38,395 nucleotides of DNA. Origin: an uncultured Alphaproteobacteria bacterium. GTDB taxonomy: Bacteria; Pseudomonadota; Alphaproteobacteria; HIMB59; GCA-002718135. Every line of letters begins with the position of its first letter. The stretch's first letter is position 1. Position numbers and translations under genes: made by a program. Of this stretch, positions 16,509 through 25,553 are shown piece by piece. Below the pieces are notes generated by a model, which saw only the letters and a program-made list of their open reading frames with translations, had not been told where the DNA came from and did no database searches. The stretch lies in assembly GCA_902521315.1 (NCBI GenBank), contig CABYRH010000010.1:1-38395 (forward strand), in the 5' to 3' direction.

Positions 16509-16624
16509 ACTTAATACTTATGTTAATATTTATGAGGTCTTTTTTTTACAAGGGTTTGGACCAACCTTATTTTTTATTTTTTATAAGAAAAAAAATATAA
16601 ATTTCTAGAAAAAATTTATTGATA
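16509..16624 (-). promoter_or_regulatory. Leader region of the exoprotein operon
   Basis: These 116 bases lie between the MATE gene stop and the first exoprotein start, all on the minus strand, and must hold the operon promoter unless the operon is read from the MATE promoter. The region is extremely AT-rich, and several TATAAA/TATATT-like -10 candidates occur on the minus strand, none with a convincing -35. No Shine-Dalgarno sequence precedes the ATG. Confidence 0.3.
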
Positions 16625-17938
16625 TTACAAAATGCGACGATAAATTCTACCCATAAAATAAAATAGGGTCAAGGCTCTGGTAATAAAGAAAATGGAGAGC
16701 GATAACCACAAACCATTGTTACCAAAACTTGCAATCAAAAAGAAGGAGCAGATAATATAAATACCAACAGATACTATCATTGCATTTCGCAGTTCTGTTG
16801 TTTGGGATGCGCCTACAAAAATTCCATCAAATTGAAAACAGAAAGAGGAAATAAAAGGAATAATAACAATCCAATATGCATAAGAAAAACAAATTTTTCT
16901 AATCTCAGTTAAATCTGTCATGGCAATAATAAAGAAATGATTACCAAAGAAAAAAATAACACATATTAATAAAGCTGTAGAAGCACTTAAAATAAAAGAA
17001 TTTTTAACAACGTCTTTTAATAAACGTAAATTTTTAGAGCCAATAGAATATCCAACAATACCCTCTGTTGAAAATGCATAGGCATCAAGAATAAACGCAG
17101 ATAGCATCGTTAGGTTAAGCAATATTGTGTTTGCGGCAACTGTCTCCTCGCTTATAGAATTGCCAAGATAGGTAAAATATAAAAAAGCAAATGTAAGAAG
17201 AATAGATCGAATAAATATATTAAAATTAATATTGAAAATATTTTTGATTTTATTGAAGTTAAAAATCTTCTGCGTATTAAATTCTAACTGAACAAACTTA
17301 TTTAAATCAAAAAAAGTATAAAATAAAAAAATAATTGTTGTTAGAGAAGAAGAGACTAAAGTACCAAGAGCAACACCTTGAACATTCAAATTTAAATATA
17401 GAACAAAAAATAAGCTAAAGAGAATATTTGTAATAGAAAAAAAACCAATGATGATACTTGATGTTTTTGTTTTCTGTAAACCAATAAACAATCCTGTAAT
17501 AACAAAAATAGTAAGCTCTCCAAAGGAGGAATAAATACGAAGATTAAAATAGTCTTTAAAATATTTTTTTGTTTCTAATGATAGTTCAAATATGGATAAT
17601 GATATTTGAAATATATATCTCTGAAAAAAAATAAGTAGTAAGGAAATAATAATTACAAAAAAAATATTTCGAAAAAATATATTTATAATTTCCTGATAGT
17701 CTTTTGATCCATGAGCTTGAGCAATCATACCAACCGTACCCATACGCAGAAAACCAAAACTCCAGAAAATCATCGAAAAAACACTTGCCGCAATACTGGT
17801 AGCAACCAAGTAACTTGCATTATCAAGATTGCCCATTAGTCCTGTGTCAACAATAGCAACTAAAGGAATAGCTAAGTTTGCAAAAAATATTGGAATAGAA
17901 AGTTTAATTATATTTTTGATAGAAGATTTAGAGGGCAT
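16625..17938 (-). CDS. MATE family efflux transporter, DinF-like
   Basis: A polytopic inner-membrane protein of 437 aa with about 12 hydrophobic segments in two similar halves, expected for cation-driven multidrug and toxin extrusion. The N-terminal stretch IPIFFANLAIPLVAIVDTGLMG and the FWSFGFLRMGTVGMIAQA segment (residues 58-75) are characteristic of the DinF branch. The second half contains YAFSTEGIVGYSIGS, the counterpart. The gene lies upstream of the exoprotein operon on the same strand, with 116 bases between. It is divergent from the GNAT-like gene, with 119 AT-rich bases between the two starts. Substrate cannot be predicted. Confidence 0.85.
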   Translation of the reverse strand: MPSKSSIKNIIKLSIPIFFANLAIPLVAIVDTGLMGNLDNASYLVATSIAASVFSMIFWSFGFLRMGTVGMIAQAHGSKDYQEIINIFFRNIFFVIIISLLLIFFQRYIFQISLSIFELSLETKKYFKDYFNLRIYSSFGELTIFVITGLFIGLQKTKTSSIIIGFFSITNILFSLFFVLYLNLNVQGVALGTLVSSSLTTIIFLFYTFFDLNKFVQLEFNTQKIFNFNKIKNIFNINFNIFIRSILLTFAFLYFTYLGNSISEETVAANTILLNLTMLSAFILDAYAFSTEGIVGYSIGSKNLRLLKDVVKNSFILSASTALLICVIFFFGNHFFIIAMTDLTEIRKICFSYAYWIVIIPFISSFCFQFDGIFVGASQTTELRNAMIVSVGIYIICSFFLIASFGNNGLWLSLSIFFITRALTLFYFMGRIYRRIL

Positions 17939-18057
17939 TATAAATATATAGATTTTTATTAGTAAAATTTGATAATAAACTATTTATCCAATCACTAAAG
18001 TAACAAATTATTCACTATCTTTATTAATTAAATCTTATAAAGCATTACATACTTTAA

Positions 18058-18537
18058 ATGAAAATTGGCAGATACAAATACGAGTTTGATTTTTTTAGTT
18101 GGATCAAAAAAACTGAGCTAGTTGAACTAGATGGTGTAAATCCATCTGATGATCCGGTGCGCCCAGAACTGGATAATGATTTTCGTACATCAAAAGGAAG
18201 AAAAATTTTTGGCCTCAAATATAAAGATGATATCGAGGGTATTGCCTGCTTTGCTTTTACGAATGAAATACCTGCAACCATTAAAGAAATGGATTTAATG
18301 AGTGTTGAAGAAGATCAAGCAACCATTCCAATTGCCTATACGTTATGGTCTTTTAAAAAAGGGGCAGGGAAAAAAATTATGAAAGAGCTGCAAAGATATA
18401 TCAAATCAAAAGAGCAGTTTGAAAGTATTATTACTATTTCACCTCTAACGCCTGTTGCTACCCATTATCATATTCGTAATGGTGCCAGATTAATTAAGAT
18501 TAACCCTACAACGCAGAACTTCGAATATAAAATTTAA
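18058..18537 (+). CDS. Small GNAT-like protein of unknown function
   Basis: A 159-aa cytosolic protein that I do not recognise with certainty. The segment YTLWSFKKGAGKKIMKEL (residues 100-117) resembles GNAT motif A, where a [QR]xxGx[GA] loop binds the pyrophosphate of acetyl-CoA. HYHIRNGARL (141-150) resembles the motif B end (F/Y-Y-x-x-x-GA). No signal peptide or membrane segment is seen. It precedes guaB on the same strand, separated by 63 or 72 bases and a hairpin, so it may be transcribed separately. N-acyltransferase activity is an inference from weak motif matches only. Confidence 0.55.
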   Translation: MKIGRYKYEFDFFSWIKKTELVELDGVNPSDDPVRPELDNDFRTSKGRKIFGLKYKDDIEGIACFAFTNEIPATIKEMDLMSVEEDQATIPIAYTLWSFKKGAGKKIMKELQRYIKSKEQFESIITISPLTPVATHYHIRNGARLIKINPTTQNFEYKI

Positions 18538-18546
18538 GAGCTAGGG

Positions 18547-18568
18547 GTTCAAAAAGTATTATTTGAAC
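18547..18568 (+). terminator. Weak hairpin, possible terminator
   Basis: GTTCAAA (18547-18553) pairs perfectly with TTTGAAC (18562-18568) around an 8-base loop. The following sequence is T-rich (TATTTATTTT) but the run is interrupted and the stem is AT-rich, so termination would be inefficient. It lies between the GNAT-like gene and guaB. Confidence 0.35.
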
Positions 18569-18609
18569 TATTTATTTTACAAATCGAAACAAAATAAATA
18601 TTGTTGGAA

Positions 18610-19716
18610 ATGGCCTACCAGATAAATACCAATTATTCCGTTACTTTTGATGATGTTCTGCTCTCACCAGCGTATTCAGAGATCAAACCAAAAGATGTAG
18701 ATACATCGATTACCATTGGAAAAGTCAAATTACATATTCCCATACTCTCCGCTGCTATGGATACCGTAACAGAGAATAAAATGGCAATCAATCTCGCACT
18801 ACATGGTGGTCTAGGTGTTATTCACCGTAATATGCCAATTGATAAACAAGCAAGCGAAGTAAAAAAAGTTCATAGCTTTAAAGTTAACGCTAAAAAATTT
18901 CAAAATGCTGTAATTAATTCTAATCGACAGATTGCGGTGGGCGCTGCAATTGGTGTTGAAAATAATGCGTACTTACGACTATTAGAATTATTAAAATTTG
19001 GTGTTGATATAGTCTTTATTGATGTTGCTCATGCACATACGAAAACGACTTTACAATTTATTGAAAAAGCAAAAAAAGTTTTAAAGAAAACACCTCTCAT
19101 AGTTGGAAACATTGCTACAGAAAAAGCTGCATCAGATTTAATTAGTGCTGGTGTAGATGCTATTAAAGTAGGTATTGGACCAGGATCAATTTGCACAACA
19201 AGGGTTGTAACTGGTGTTGGTATTCCTCAACTCTCTGCTGTGATGGATACATATCAAGTTGCCAAAAAATTTAAAATTCCTGTGATTGCAGATGGAGGAA
19301 TAAAAACATCAGGTGATATTGCAAAAGCTATAGCAGGCGGTGCAAGTGCATGTATGATAGGGTCTTTATTTGCTGGCACTGAGGAATCACCAGGAAAATT
19401 ATTAACGATTAAAGGTAAAAAATTTAAATCCTATAGAGGTATGGGTTCAGTAGGAGCAATGCAAAAAGGTTCTTTTGATCGATACTCCCAAGAAGAAACA
19501 AAGAATGCCAAAAAATTAGTGGCAGAAGGTGTTGAAGGGATGGTTCCATATAAAGGTAAAATAGAAGATGTAGCGTATCAACTTGTTGGTGGCTTAAGAT
19601 CTTCCATGGGTTACACTGGTCATAAAACAATTAAGAAAATGCAAGGCAATTGTAAATTTGTGTTTATTTCTAAAGCAGGAGCCCGCGAAAGTAATGTCCA
19701 CGATGTCATTATGTAA
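18610..19716 (+). CDS. guaB: IMP dehydrogenase lacking the CBS (Bateman) domain
   Basis: Oxidises IMP to XMP with NAD+, the committed step to GMP. From the ATG at 18610 it has 368 aa against roughly 490 for ordinary bacterial GuaB. The catalytic loop GPGSICTTR contains Cys195. The flap carries the Arg-Tyr pair that distinguishes IMPDH from GMP reductase (Arg291-Tyr292, in KGSFDRY), followed by PYKG and [11 protein letters not shown]. Barrel sequence runs directly from the IHRN...EVKKVHSF segment to AVGAAIG (109-115), where the two CBS modules are normally inserted, so they are cleanly absent. A TTG at 18601 is an alternative start. purE and purK follow on the same strand. Confidence 0.92.
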   Translation: MAYQINTNYSVTFDDVLLSPAYSEIKPKDVDTSITIGKVKLHIPILSAAMDTVTENKMAINLALHGGLGVIHRNMPIDKQASEVKKVHSFKVNAKKFQNAVINSNRQIAVGAAIGVENNAYLRLLELLKFGVDIVFIDVAHAHTKTTLQFIEKAKKVLKKTPLIVGNIATEKAASDLISAGVDAIKVGIGPGSICTTRVVTGVGIPQLSAVMDTYQVAKKFKIPVIADGGIKTSGDIAKAIAGGASACMIGSLFAGTEESPGKLLTIKGKKFKSYRGMGSVGAMQKGSFDRYSQEETKNAKKLVAEGVEGMVPYKGKIEDVAYQLVGGLRSSMGYTGHKTIKKMQGNCKFVFISKAGARESNVHDVIM

Positions 19717-19758
19717 TAATGTATCGAATCATCATTGAATTGATACAATAAAACAAAA

Positions 19759-20250
19759 ATGGCCTCAGCATCAACTAAACATAAGGTAGCAATTGTGATG
19801 GGAAGTAAGTCTGATTATGCTACCATGAAAAATTGTGAAAAAATTTTAAGATTACTGAAAGTTAAGTTTGAAACCAAAATTGTTTCTGCACACCGTACAC
19901 CAGAGAGAATGTTTAAATTTGCCAAAGCAGCTGAAGATAATAATATTTCTGTCATTATTGCTGGTGCAGGAGGCTCTGCACATTTACCAGGAATGATTGC
20001 ATCATTAACAACTATACCTGTTATCGGTGTACCAGTGGAAAGTCGTAAATTAAAGGGATTGGATAGTTTGTTATCTATAGTACAAATGCCAAAAGGTATT
20101 CCTGTTGGTAGTGTGGCAATTGGAGAAGATGGAGCAATGAATGCTGGTTTATATGCAGCCTCCATTATTGCTCTTACGAATAAAGAAATTAAGAAAAATT
20201 TAAAAGATTATCGAACTAAACAATCAAAAGCTGTTAAACAAAAACCATAA
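19759..20250 (+). CDS. purE: N5-carboxyaminoimidazole ribonucleotide mutase
   Basis: Converts N5-CAIR to CAIR in purine synthesis, using the product of PurK. Length 163 aa, normal for class I PurE. Motifs: [14 protein letters not shown] (10-23), SAHRTPERM with the catalytic His45, and the glycine-rich [12 protein letters not shown] loop. It follows guaB after 42 bases, and purK starts 3 bases after its stop, so purE and purK are surely cotranscribed. The presence of PurK shows this is the bacterial two-enzyme route, not the class II carboxylase. Confidence 0.95.
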   Translation: MASASTKHKVAIVMGSKSDYATMKNCEKILRLLKVKFETKIVSAHRTPERMFKFAKAAEDNNISVIIAGAGGSAHLPGMIASLTTIPVIGVPVESRKLKGLDSLLSIVQMPKGIPVGSVAIGEDGAMNAGLYAASIIALTNKEIKKNLKDYRTKQSKAVKQKP

Positions 20251-20253
20251 GTC

Positions 20254-21297
20254 ATGAATACACCCACACTTGGCATTATTGGTGGTGGACAATTAGGAAG
20301 TCTTTTAGCAGATGCAGCAAAAAAAATAGATATACAAACCGTCATATTAAGTGATGATCCTGATGCGCCCGGGAAACACTTTGCGACTAAATTTATTTTT
20401 GGTCAGTATGATGATGATGCAACAATTAATAATTTTATTAATGCAGTTGATCTTGTTACATATGAATTTGAAAATATTCCCTTCACAATACTAAAAAAGA
20501 TTAATGAAAAGAAACAAGTTTTACCTAAACCAGAAATTAATCGACTCATTCAAGATCGGGAAACAGAAAAAAAATTTCTCAATGATAATAATATAACAAC
20601 AACAAAATATGTAACTGTCAAAAATGAAAAGGATTTGAGTGAAAATGTAGACTTGCTTCCTGGTTTGTTAAAAACAACAACATTAGGATACGATGGCAAA
20701 GGTCAATATAAATTACATACTGTAGATGATATTACGGACGAAATTGATTTTACAAAAGAATACATTTTAGAAAAACTCATTCATCTTAAAAAAGAAATTT
20801 CAGTCGTCATTACTCGTTATGATCAAAATAGTTATGAGATCTATGACCCTATTGAAAATGTTCATGAAGAACAAATTTTAAAATATTCAACAATACCAAG
20901 TGATATTTCTGATGACATACGAAAAAAATCGATTGAGTGGGCTAAACACGTTGTAGAAAAACTAGATTACATTGGAACGTTATGTGTAGAATTTTTTATT
21001 GATACTGATGATAATTTATATGCTAACGAAATTGCTCCTCGTGTTCATAATTCTGGGCATCTGACAATGAACTCTCATAATATTAGTCAATTTGAAAATC
21101 ATGTACGAGCAGTATGCGGCTTAGAAAAGATTGAAACAAAAAAATTGTATAATGCCAAAATGATTAATTTAATTGGTGATGAGATATCACTTTACCGAAA
21201 TAAAATATTTAAGGATAACGAATTTTTTTATGATTATTTAAAAACAGAAATTAAGCAAAAAAGAAAAATGGGTCATTTAACGATTATAGAAAAATAA
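20254..21297 (+). CDS. purK: 5-(carboxyamino)imidazole ribonucleotide synthase
   Basis: ATP-grasp enzyme that carboxylates AIR to N5-CAIR with ATP and bicarbonate. Length 347 aa, usual. The N-terminal nucleotide-binding loop reads IGGGQLGSLL (residues 8-17). The ATP-grasp core has KTTTLGYDGKGQ, and the metal/substrate region ANEIAPRVHNSGH is close to the C-terminus, as in the family. The gene is 3 bases after purE and ends 10 bases before the stop of convergent purC; I see no clear terminator between the two. Confidence 0.94.
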   Translation: MNTPTLGIIGGGQLGSLLADAAKKIDIQTVILSDDPDAPGKHFATKFIFGQYDDDATINNFINAVDLVTYEFENIPFTILKKINEKKQVLPKPEINRLIQDRETEKKFLNDNNITTTKYVTVKNEKDLSENVDLLPGLLKTTTLGYDGKGQYKLHTVDDITDEIDFTKEYILEKLIHLKKEISVVITRYDQNSYEIYDPIENVHEEQILKYSTIPSDISDDIRKKSIEWAKHVVEKLDYIGTLCVEFFIDTDDNLYANEIAPRVHNSGHLTMNSHNISQFENHVRAVCGLEKIETKKLYNAKMINLIGDEISLYRNKIFKDNEFFYDYLKTEIKQKRKMGHLTIIEK

Positions 21298-21307
21298 ATT
21301 ATTAACT

Positions 21308-22204
21308 TTAATTAAATTGATCAGTTAACTGCGTTACTAATTGATATTTATTGGCGACATTTACTAAATCTTCTCCTTCACGAAAAGATTGTTTATCTAA
21401 TTGTTTAGTTGGATCTCCTCCAGGCCATATTCGCCAGCTATCATTATCAACGACATCAGATAAAACTAACGAATTATCCGATACTTTGAAACCAAGCTCA
21501 AACTTAATATCAACTAAATGTATAGGACCATCAATCGTTTTAATAGTTTTCCATTTGTCTTCAATAAGCTCAAAACTTGGAAGAATAATTTTGTTAATAG
21601 CTATTTCTAATTCTTGATCAGACAATAATTTTTTGGTTTTCATCAAGCTTTTGCTTGTTATAGGCTGTTTGGCAGAAAATAACTCCCATTCTTCTCCAGT
21701 TTTTACTAAAGGATCCGTAAATACACCCTCTTCCCATTTTCCATCTTTTAAAAATTGTCTTCTCGCTTCACTCTCATCCATTTGAACAGGTTTTGCAACA
21801 TGAGGAGGGATAACAACCGCTTGTTTATGAAATATTTCCCAAACTAAGTTTTCAAATTGATGAGGATTGCTTTTATCTTTTTCAAATTGAGTGTTTCTAC
21901 TTAAATAACTTCCCCATGCATAGCGTCTAACTACAAATTCTAAAGGAAGCATATTACAGTTGTAACTTAAAAGACTGTTTGGTGAATCTTGTTCAATAAA
22001 TGATGTTGCAATACCTGCATTCGTTAGCATATTAAACACATTACTTGTTTGTTTTGTCTTTTGTATTCCAATATCTTTAATTTCCTCTTTCTTCGCTGCA
22101 TCCCCACCTGTTAAAAAATCTTTTGTTACAATTCGAATGATATTTTGATCATTTGTTTTCTCAATAATTTTTGTTTTTCCTTCAACTAAAAAAGAATTAC
22201 TCAT
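21308..22204 (-). CDS. purC: SAICAR synthase
   Basis: Condenses CAIR with aspartate using ATP. I place the start at the ATG at 22204, giving 298 aa. It has a GGAG ribosome-binding site 8 bases upstream, and the protein then begins directly with the family start FLVEGKTKIIE. The longer frame to 22246 adds 14 residues with no family match. Motifs seen: EFVVRRYAWGSYL, HLVDIKFELGF and SDVVDNDSWRIWP. The length is of the longer yeast Ade1-like kind, against about 240 aa in E. coli or B. subtilis PurC. The start overlaps the purD stop by 8 bases. It is the last gene of the purM-N-F-D-C operon. Confidence 0.92.
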   Translation of the reverse strand: MSNSFLVEGKTKIIEKTNDQNIIRIVTKDFLTGGDAAKKEEIKDIGIQKTKQTSNVFNMLTNAGIATSFIEQDSPNSLLSYNCNMLPLEFVVRRYAWGSYLSRNTQFEKDKSNPHQFENLVWEIFHKQAVVIPPHVAKPVQMDESEARRQFLKDGKWEEGVFTDPLVKTGEEWELFSAKQPITSKSLMKTKKLLSDQELEIAINKIILPSFELIEDKWKTIKTIDGPIHLVDIKFELGFKVSDNSLVLSDVVDNDSWRIWPGGDPTKQLDKQSFREGEDLVNVANKYQLVTQLTDQFN

Positions 22205-23474
22205 CAATATATCTCCAACCAATATCTTTTCGATAATATCCCTCATCCCAATTAATTTGATTGATTATATTGTGAATATTTTCTCTAATAGTTTTTAAAT
22301 CCTTACCCGTACTAGAGATATTTAAAACACGCCCACCATTAGAGAGCCATTTATTTTCTTTAAGCATTGTTCCTGCATGAAATAAATAATCATCCGTTGT
22401 TAAAGTAAGATTTTCCAAATTATTAATTGGTGTCAATTTTTTATAATTCTCAGGATAACCATGAGCAGCCATTACTACTGTCATGGCATAATCATTTTTC
22501 CACTTAATTTTTTTTATTTCATTTAAGGTGCCTATCGCTGATGCATGAAGGAGTTCTAATAAATCTGTTTCTAATAGTGGAATAATTGCTTGTGTTTCCG
22601 GATCACCGAAACGAACATTAATTTCAAGTAAATTTGGACCCTTATCTGTTAGAATTAATCCTGCATAAAACATTCCTTGATACTTGATGCCTTGTTCAGC
22701 AAGATGTTGAACGATAGGCTCAACAAATGTGTTGGATAATTCATTCATTTTATTTGATGAAATAGAAGGAACAGGTGTGTAGGCTCCCATACCACCAGTG
22801 TTTAACCCTTTTTCTCCTTCCAAGATTTTTTTATGATCTTGTGCTGTTGTAAGTGGCAACACAAATCCATTTTTATCGACAAGTGAAAATAAACTTACCT
22901 CTTCACCAACTAAAAATTCTTCAATAACAACAACTGAACCAGCATCACCAAAAGAATTATCTTTAAAACATTTAATCAGTGCATCTTTTGCATCTTCTAT
23001 TGTTTGACAAATAATAACTCCTTTTCCTGCTGCTAAACCATCAGCTTTAATAACAAGAGGATAGTATTGGTTTTGACAAAAAATGAAGGCATCATCATAG
23101 TTGTCAAATACGTCATAAGCAGCTGTTGCTATATGTAATTGTTTACAAATATCTTTTGTAAACTTTTTTGATTTTTCTAGTTCAGCTCCCATCTGATCAG
23201 GGCCAAAGACTAAAATAGAATTGTTCATTAAAAGGTTGGATAGTCCTTTAGTTAAAGGTAGTTCTGGACCTATTACCACTAGATCAATTTTATTTTCTAG
23301 ACAAAATTGAAGAATAGCATCATGATCATCAACATCTATGATAATTGAAGAAGCAATCTCCCTGATACTATCACTTCCAGGAATACAATATAAATTAGAA
23401 CAATTAGGAGATTGTTTTATGCCATAACATAATGCGTGCTCTCTTCCACCATTACCAATGACAAGAACGTTCAT
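22197..23474 (-). CDS. purD: Phosphoribosylamine-glycine ligase
   Basis: ATP-grasp ligase joining 5-phosphoribosylamine and glycine to give GAR. 425 aa, normal. The N-terminal domain starts NVLVIGNGGREHAL (residues 2-15), the signature of PurD. VIKADGLAAGKGVIIC, the FLVGEEVS region, GGMGAYTP and LLEINVRFGDPETQ follow in the standard order. The gene lies 20 bases after purF and overlaps purC by 8 bases; it is part of the minus-strand pur operon. Confidence 0.95.
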   Translation of the reverse strand: MNVLVIGNGGREHALCYGIKQSPNCSNLYCIPGSDSIREIASSIIIDVDDHDAILQFCLENKIDLVVIGPELPLTKGLSNLLMNNSILVFGPDQMGAELEKSKKFTKDICKQLHIATAAYDVFDNYDDAFIFCQNQYYPLVIKADGLAAGKGVIICQTIEDAKDALIKCFKDNSFGDAGSVVVIEEFLVGEEVSLFSLVDKNGFVLPLTTAQDHKKILEGEKGLNTGGMGAYTPVPSISSNKMNELSNTFVEPIVQHLAEQGIKYQGMFYAGLILTDKGPNLLEINVRFGDPETQAIIPLLETDLLELLHASAIGTLNEIKKIKWKNDYAMTVVMAAHGYPENYKKLTPINNLENLTLTTDDYLFHAGTMLKENKWLSNGGRVLNISSTGKDLKTIRENIHNIINQINWDEGYYRKDIGWRYIDE

Positions 23475-23494
23475 GAAAAAAAATAATTCATTAA

Positions 23495-24982
23495 TTAATT
23501 ATTTGAAGCAAGACTTAAGAATGAAAGTTTTTTTAAGCTTTCGTCATTCAAGTAATCTAAAGGTCTGACTGGATACTCTCCTGTAAAATAATGATCAGTA
23601 AATTGAGGATTATCATTATCTCTCTCATCATAACCAAGAGCTTGATACAGACCATCTAATGATAAAAATTTTAATGATTTAGCTCCAATATATTTACACA
23701 TTTCCTCTAAATTTTTGTTTGCAGCTAATAATTCTTCTTGGGTCGGAGTATCAACTCCATAAAAATCAGGATATTTAATTGCAGGTGAAGCAATACGCAT
23801 ATGGACTTCTTTTGCACCAAAATCATAAAGCATTTTTATTATCTTAGTGGATGTTGTTCCTCGAACCAATGAGTCGTCAATTAAAACAACTTTCTTTTTT
23901 TTAATAGAACTTTGGTTAGGATTTAGTTTTAACTTTACACCTAAACTTCTAATTTGCTGAGTTGGCTCAATAAATGTCCTCCCCACATAATGATTTCGTA
24001 CTAATCCTAACTCAAAAGGAATACCAGACTCTTGACTAAAACCAAGCGCAGCAGGAACACCTGAGTCTGGAACTGGTACGACTACATCAGGTTTTATATC
24101 GGTTTCTTTTGCTAAGTATGTACCTAAATTTTTTCTATATTCATAGGCGGTTTTATTTTTTAAAATACTATCTGGTCGCGAAAAATAAATATATTCAAAT
24201 ACACATGGTTTGATTTGTTTTTTTGGAAAAGGTCTTCTACTTTCAACTTTATTATCTTTTATAACTACAACTTCTCCATTTTCAATTTCACGGATAAATT
24301 TTGCACCTATAATGTCTAGTGCGCAAGTTTCAGAGGCAAGGATAAATGCATTTTTAAATTTACCTAAAACAAGTGGTCGAATACCTAATGGATCTCTTGC
24401 ACCAATCAACGTACCATTAGCAATAATTGACAAAGCATAACCACCTTGAATTTGCATTAAAGCATCAATAATTTTATTTAAAATATCTTTCTTTTTTGAA
24501 CGAGCTACAAGCTGAACAATTGTTTCGGTATCTGATGTTGTTTGAAATATTGCACCTTCACGTACCATTTGCTCTCTTAATAGTAGTGCATTAGTTAAAT
24601 TACCATTATGAGCAATACTAATAGCTCCACCATGAAGGTCAGCATAAAAAGGTTGTATATTCCTTATTGTTTCACCGCCTGTTGTTGAATAGCGATTGTG
24701 TCCTATCGCAATTTTTCCCTTTAACTTGTCTAATGAGTGTTTCTTCGTAAAATTATCGCCAACCAATCCAAATTTTCTTTCTGAGTGATAGGAGTTGCCA
24801 TCATAACTTACAATTCCACAACCTTCTTGACCACGATGTTGCAACGCATGCAAACCAAGAGCTGTTAAGGCAGCAGCATCCTTGGTTCCACTTATTCCAA
24901 ATACACCACACTCCTCATTAAATCTGGGAACATGAGATTGCCTTACCTCGAATTTTTTTAGGAAATTTTGTCGATTTTTCAT
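23495..24982 (-). CDS. purF: Amidophosphoribosyltransferase
   Basis: First committed step of purine synthesis: PRPP plus glutamine gives phosphoribosylamine. 495 aa with an N-terminal propeptide; the Ntn-type nucleophile is Cys25 in NEECGVFG, as in the B. subtilis-like branch that processes its N-terminus. The glutaminase domain contains ALQHRGQEGCGI and SDTETI. The PRPP loop is VVLIDDSLVRGTTS at 366-379. From memory of the B. subtilis enzyme, three of its four Fe-S ligand positions appear replaced here (YPDFYG at 404-409 and NPQFTDHYF at 458-466), while Cys260 remains. It lies one base after purN. Confidence 0.95.
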   Translation of the reverse strand: MKNRQNFLKKFEVRQSHVPRFNEECGVFGISGTKDAAALTALGLHALQHRGQEGCGIVSYDGNSYHSERKFGLVGDNFTKKHSLDKLKGKIAIGHNRYSTTGGETIRNIQPFYADLHGGAISIAHNGNLTNALLLREQMVREGAIFQTTSDTETIVQLVARSKKKDILNKIIDALMQIQGGYALSIIANGTLIGARDPLGIRPLVLGKFKNAFILASETCALDIIGAKFIREIENGEVVVIKDNKVESRRPFPKKQIKPCVFEYIYFSRPDSILKNKTAYEYRKNLGTYLAKETDIKPDVVVPVPDSGVPAALGFSQESGIPFELGLVRNHYVGRTFIEPTQQIRSLGVKLKLNPNQSSIKKKKVVLIDDSLVRGTTSTKIIKMLYDFGAKEVHMRIASPAIKYPDFYGVDTPTQEELLAANKNLEEMCKYIGAKSLKFLSLDGLYQALGYDERDNDNPQFTDHYFTGEYPVRPLDYLNDESLKKLSFLSLASNN

Positions 24983-24983
24983 C

Positions 24984-25553
24984 TTACTGTTGTCTTGTTA
25001 AAAGTGTTTTCGCAACCATCTGTAATGCTTTTGGATAAACCTTATGCTCTTCTATCAATATTTTTTTTGAGAGTGATTCGGTATTATCTTTCTTCAAAAT
25101 CTTTACTTTTTTTTGCAATATAATCTTTCCAGAGTCAATTTTAGTGCTTACGTAATGAACACTACAACCAGAATAGCTCGCTTTAGCATTTATGGCCTGA
25201 TCCTGAGCATTTAAGCCTTTGAAAGCTGGAAGATAAGATGGATGAATATTGATTAATCGTGATTGCCACTGTCTTACAAATTTTGAATCTAAAACTTGCA
25301 TAAAACCAGCCAAACAAATGATATCTATATTTTTTAGATACTTCATGACTTTGTTTTCGAAATTTTTTCTTGGTATAAAATGTATGAATGGAATTTTATT
25401 GTTTTTGGCAATAGTTAAACCTTTTGCTTTGGAATTATTAGAAACGACTAATTGAACCTCTACTAAACTTTGTTTTGTAAATGATGATTGTATTAGTGAT
25501 TCTAAATTGGAACCTCTTCCTGATATAAAAATAGCAACTTGTAATTTTTTCAA
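24984..25553 (-). CDS. purN: GAR transformylase (formyltetrahydrofolate-dependent)
   Basis: Transfers a formyl group from 10-formyl-THF to GAR. 189 aa, normal. Motifs: FISGRGSNLESL (residues 9-20), the catalytic INIHPSYLPAF with Asn102 and His104, and Asp140 in STKIDSGKII. The usual GLHTH segment reads GLNAQ here. The start is TTG, sharing four bases with the purM stop (TTGA), so translation is probably coupled to purM. No ATG gives a complete first strand. No PurT (formate-dependent) gene is in the window. Confidence 0.93.
   Translation of the reverse strand: MKKLQVAIFISGRGSNLESLIQSSFTKQSLVEVQLVVSNNSKAKGLTIAKNNKIPFIHFIPRKNFENKVMKYLKNIDIICLAGFMQVLDSKFVRQWQSRLINIHPSYLPAFKGLNAQDQAINAKASYSGCSVHYVSTKIDSGKIILQKKVKILKKDNTESLSKKILIEEHKVYPKALQMVAKTLLTRQQ

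Noticed and set aside
16541..16568. Hairpin AAGG..TTG/CAACCTT followed by T-rich sequence on the plus strand
   Set aside because: The stem is bulged with a 3-base loop, and no plus-strand gene ends here; on the minus strand the hairpin is not followed by T residues.
18610..19716. GMP reductase instead of IMP dehydrogenase, because of the short length
   Set aside because: The Arg-Tyr flap pair and the C-terminal PYKG...[11 protein letters not shown] region are those of IMPDH; GMP reductase lacks this flap.
19720..19747. Inverted repeat TGTATC / GATACA between guaB and purE
   Set aside because: Only six to eight pairs with a long loop and no T tract; in AT-rich DNA this is expected by chance.
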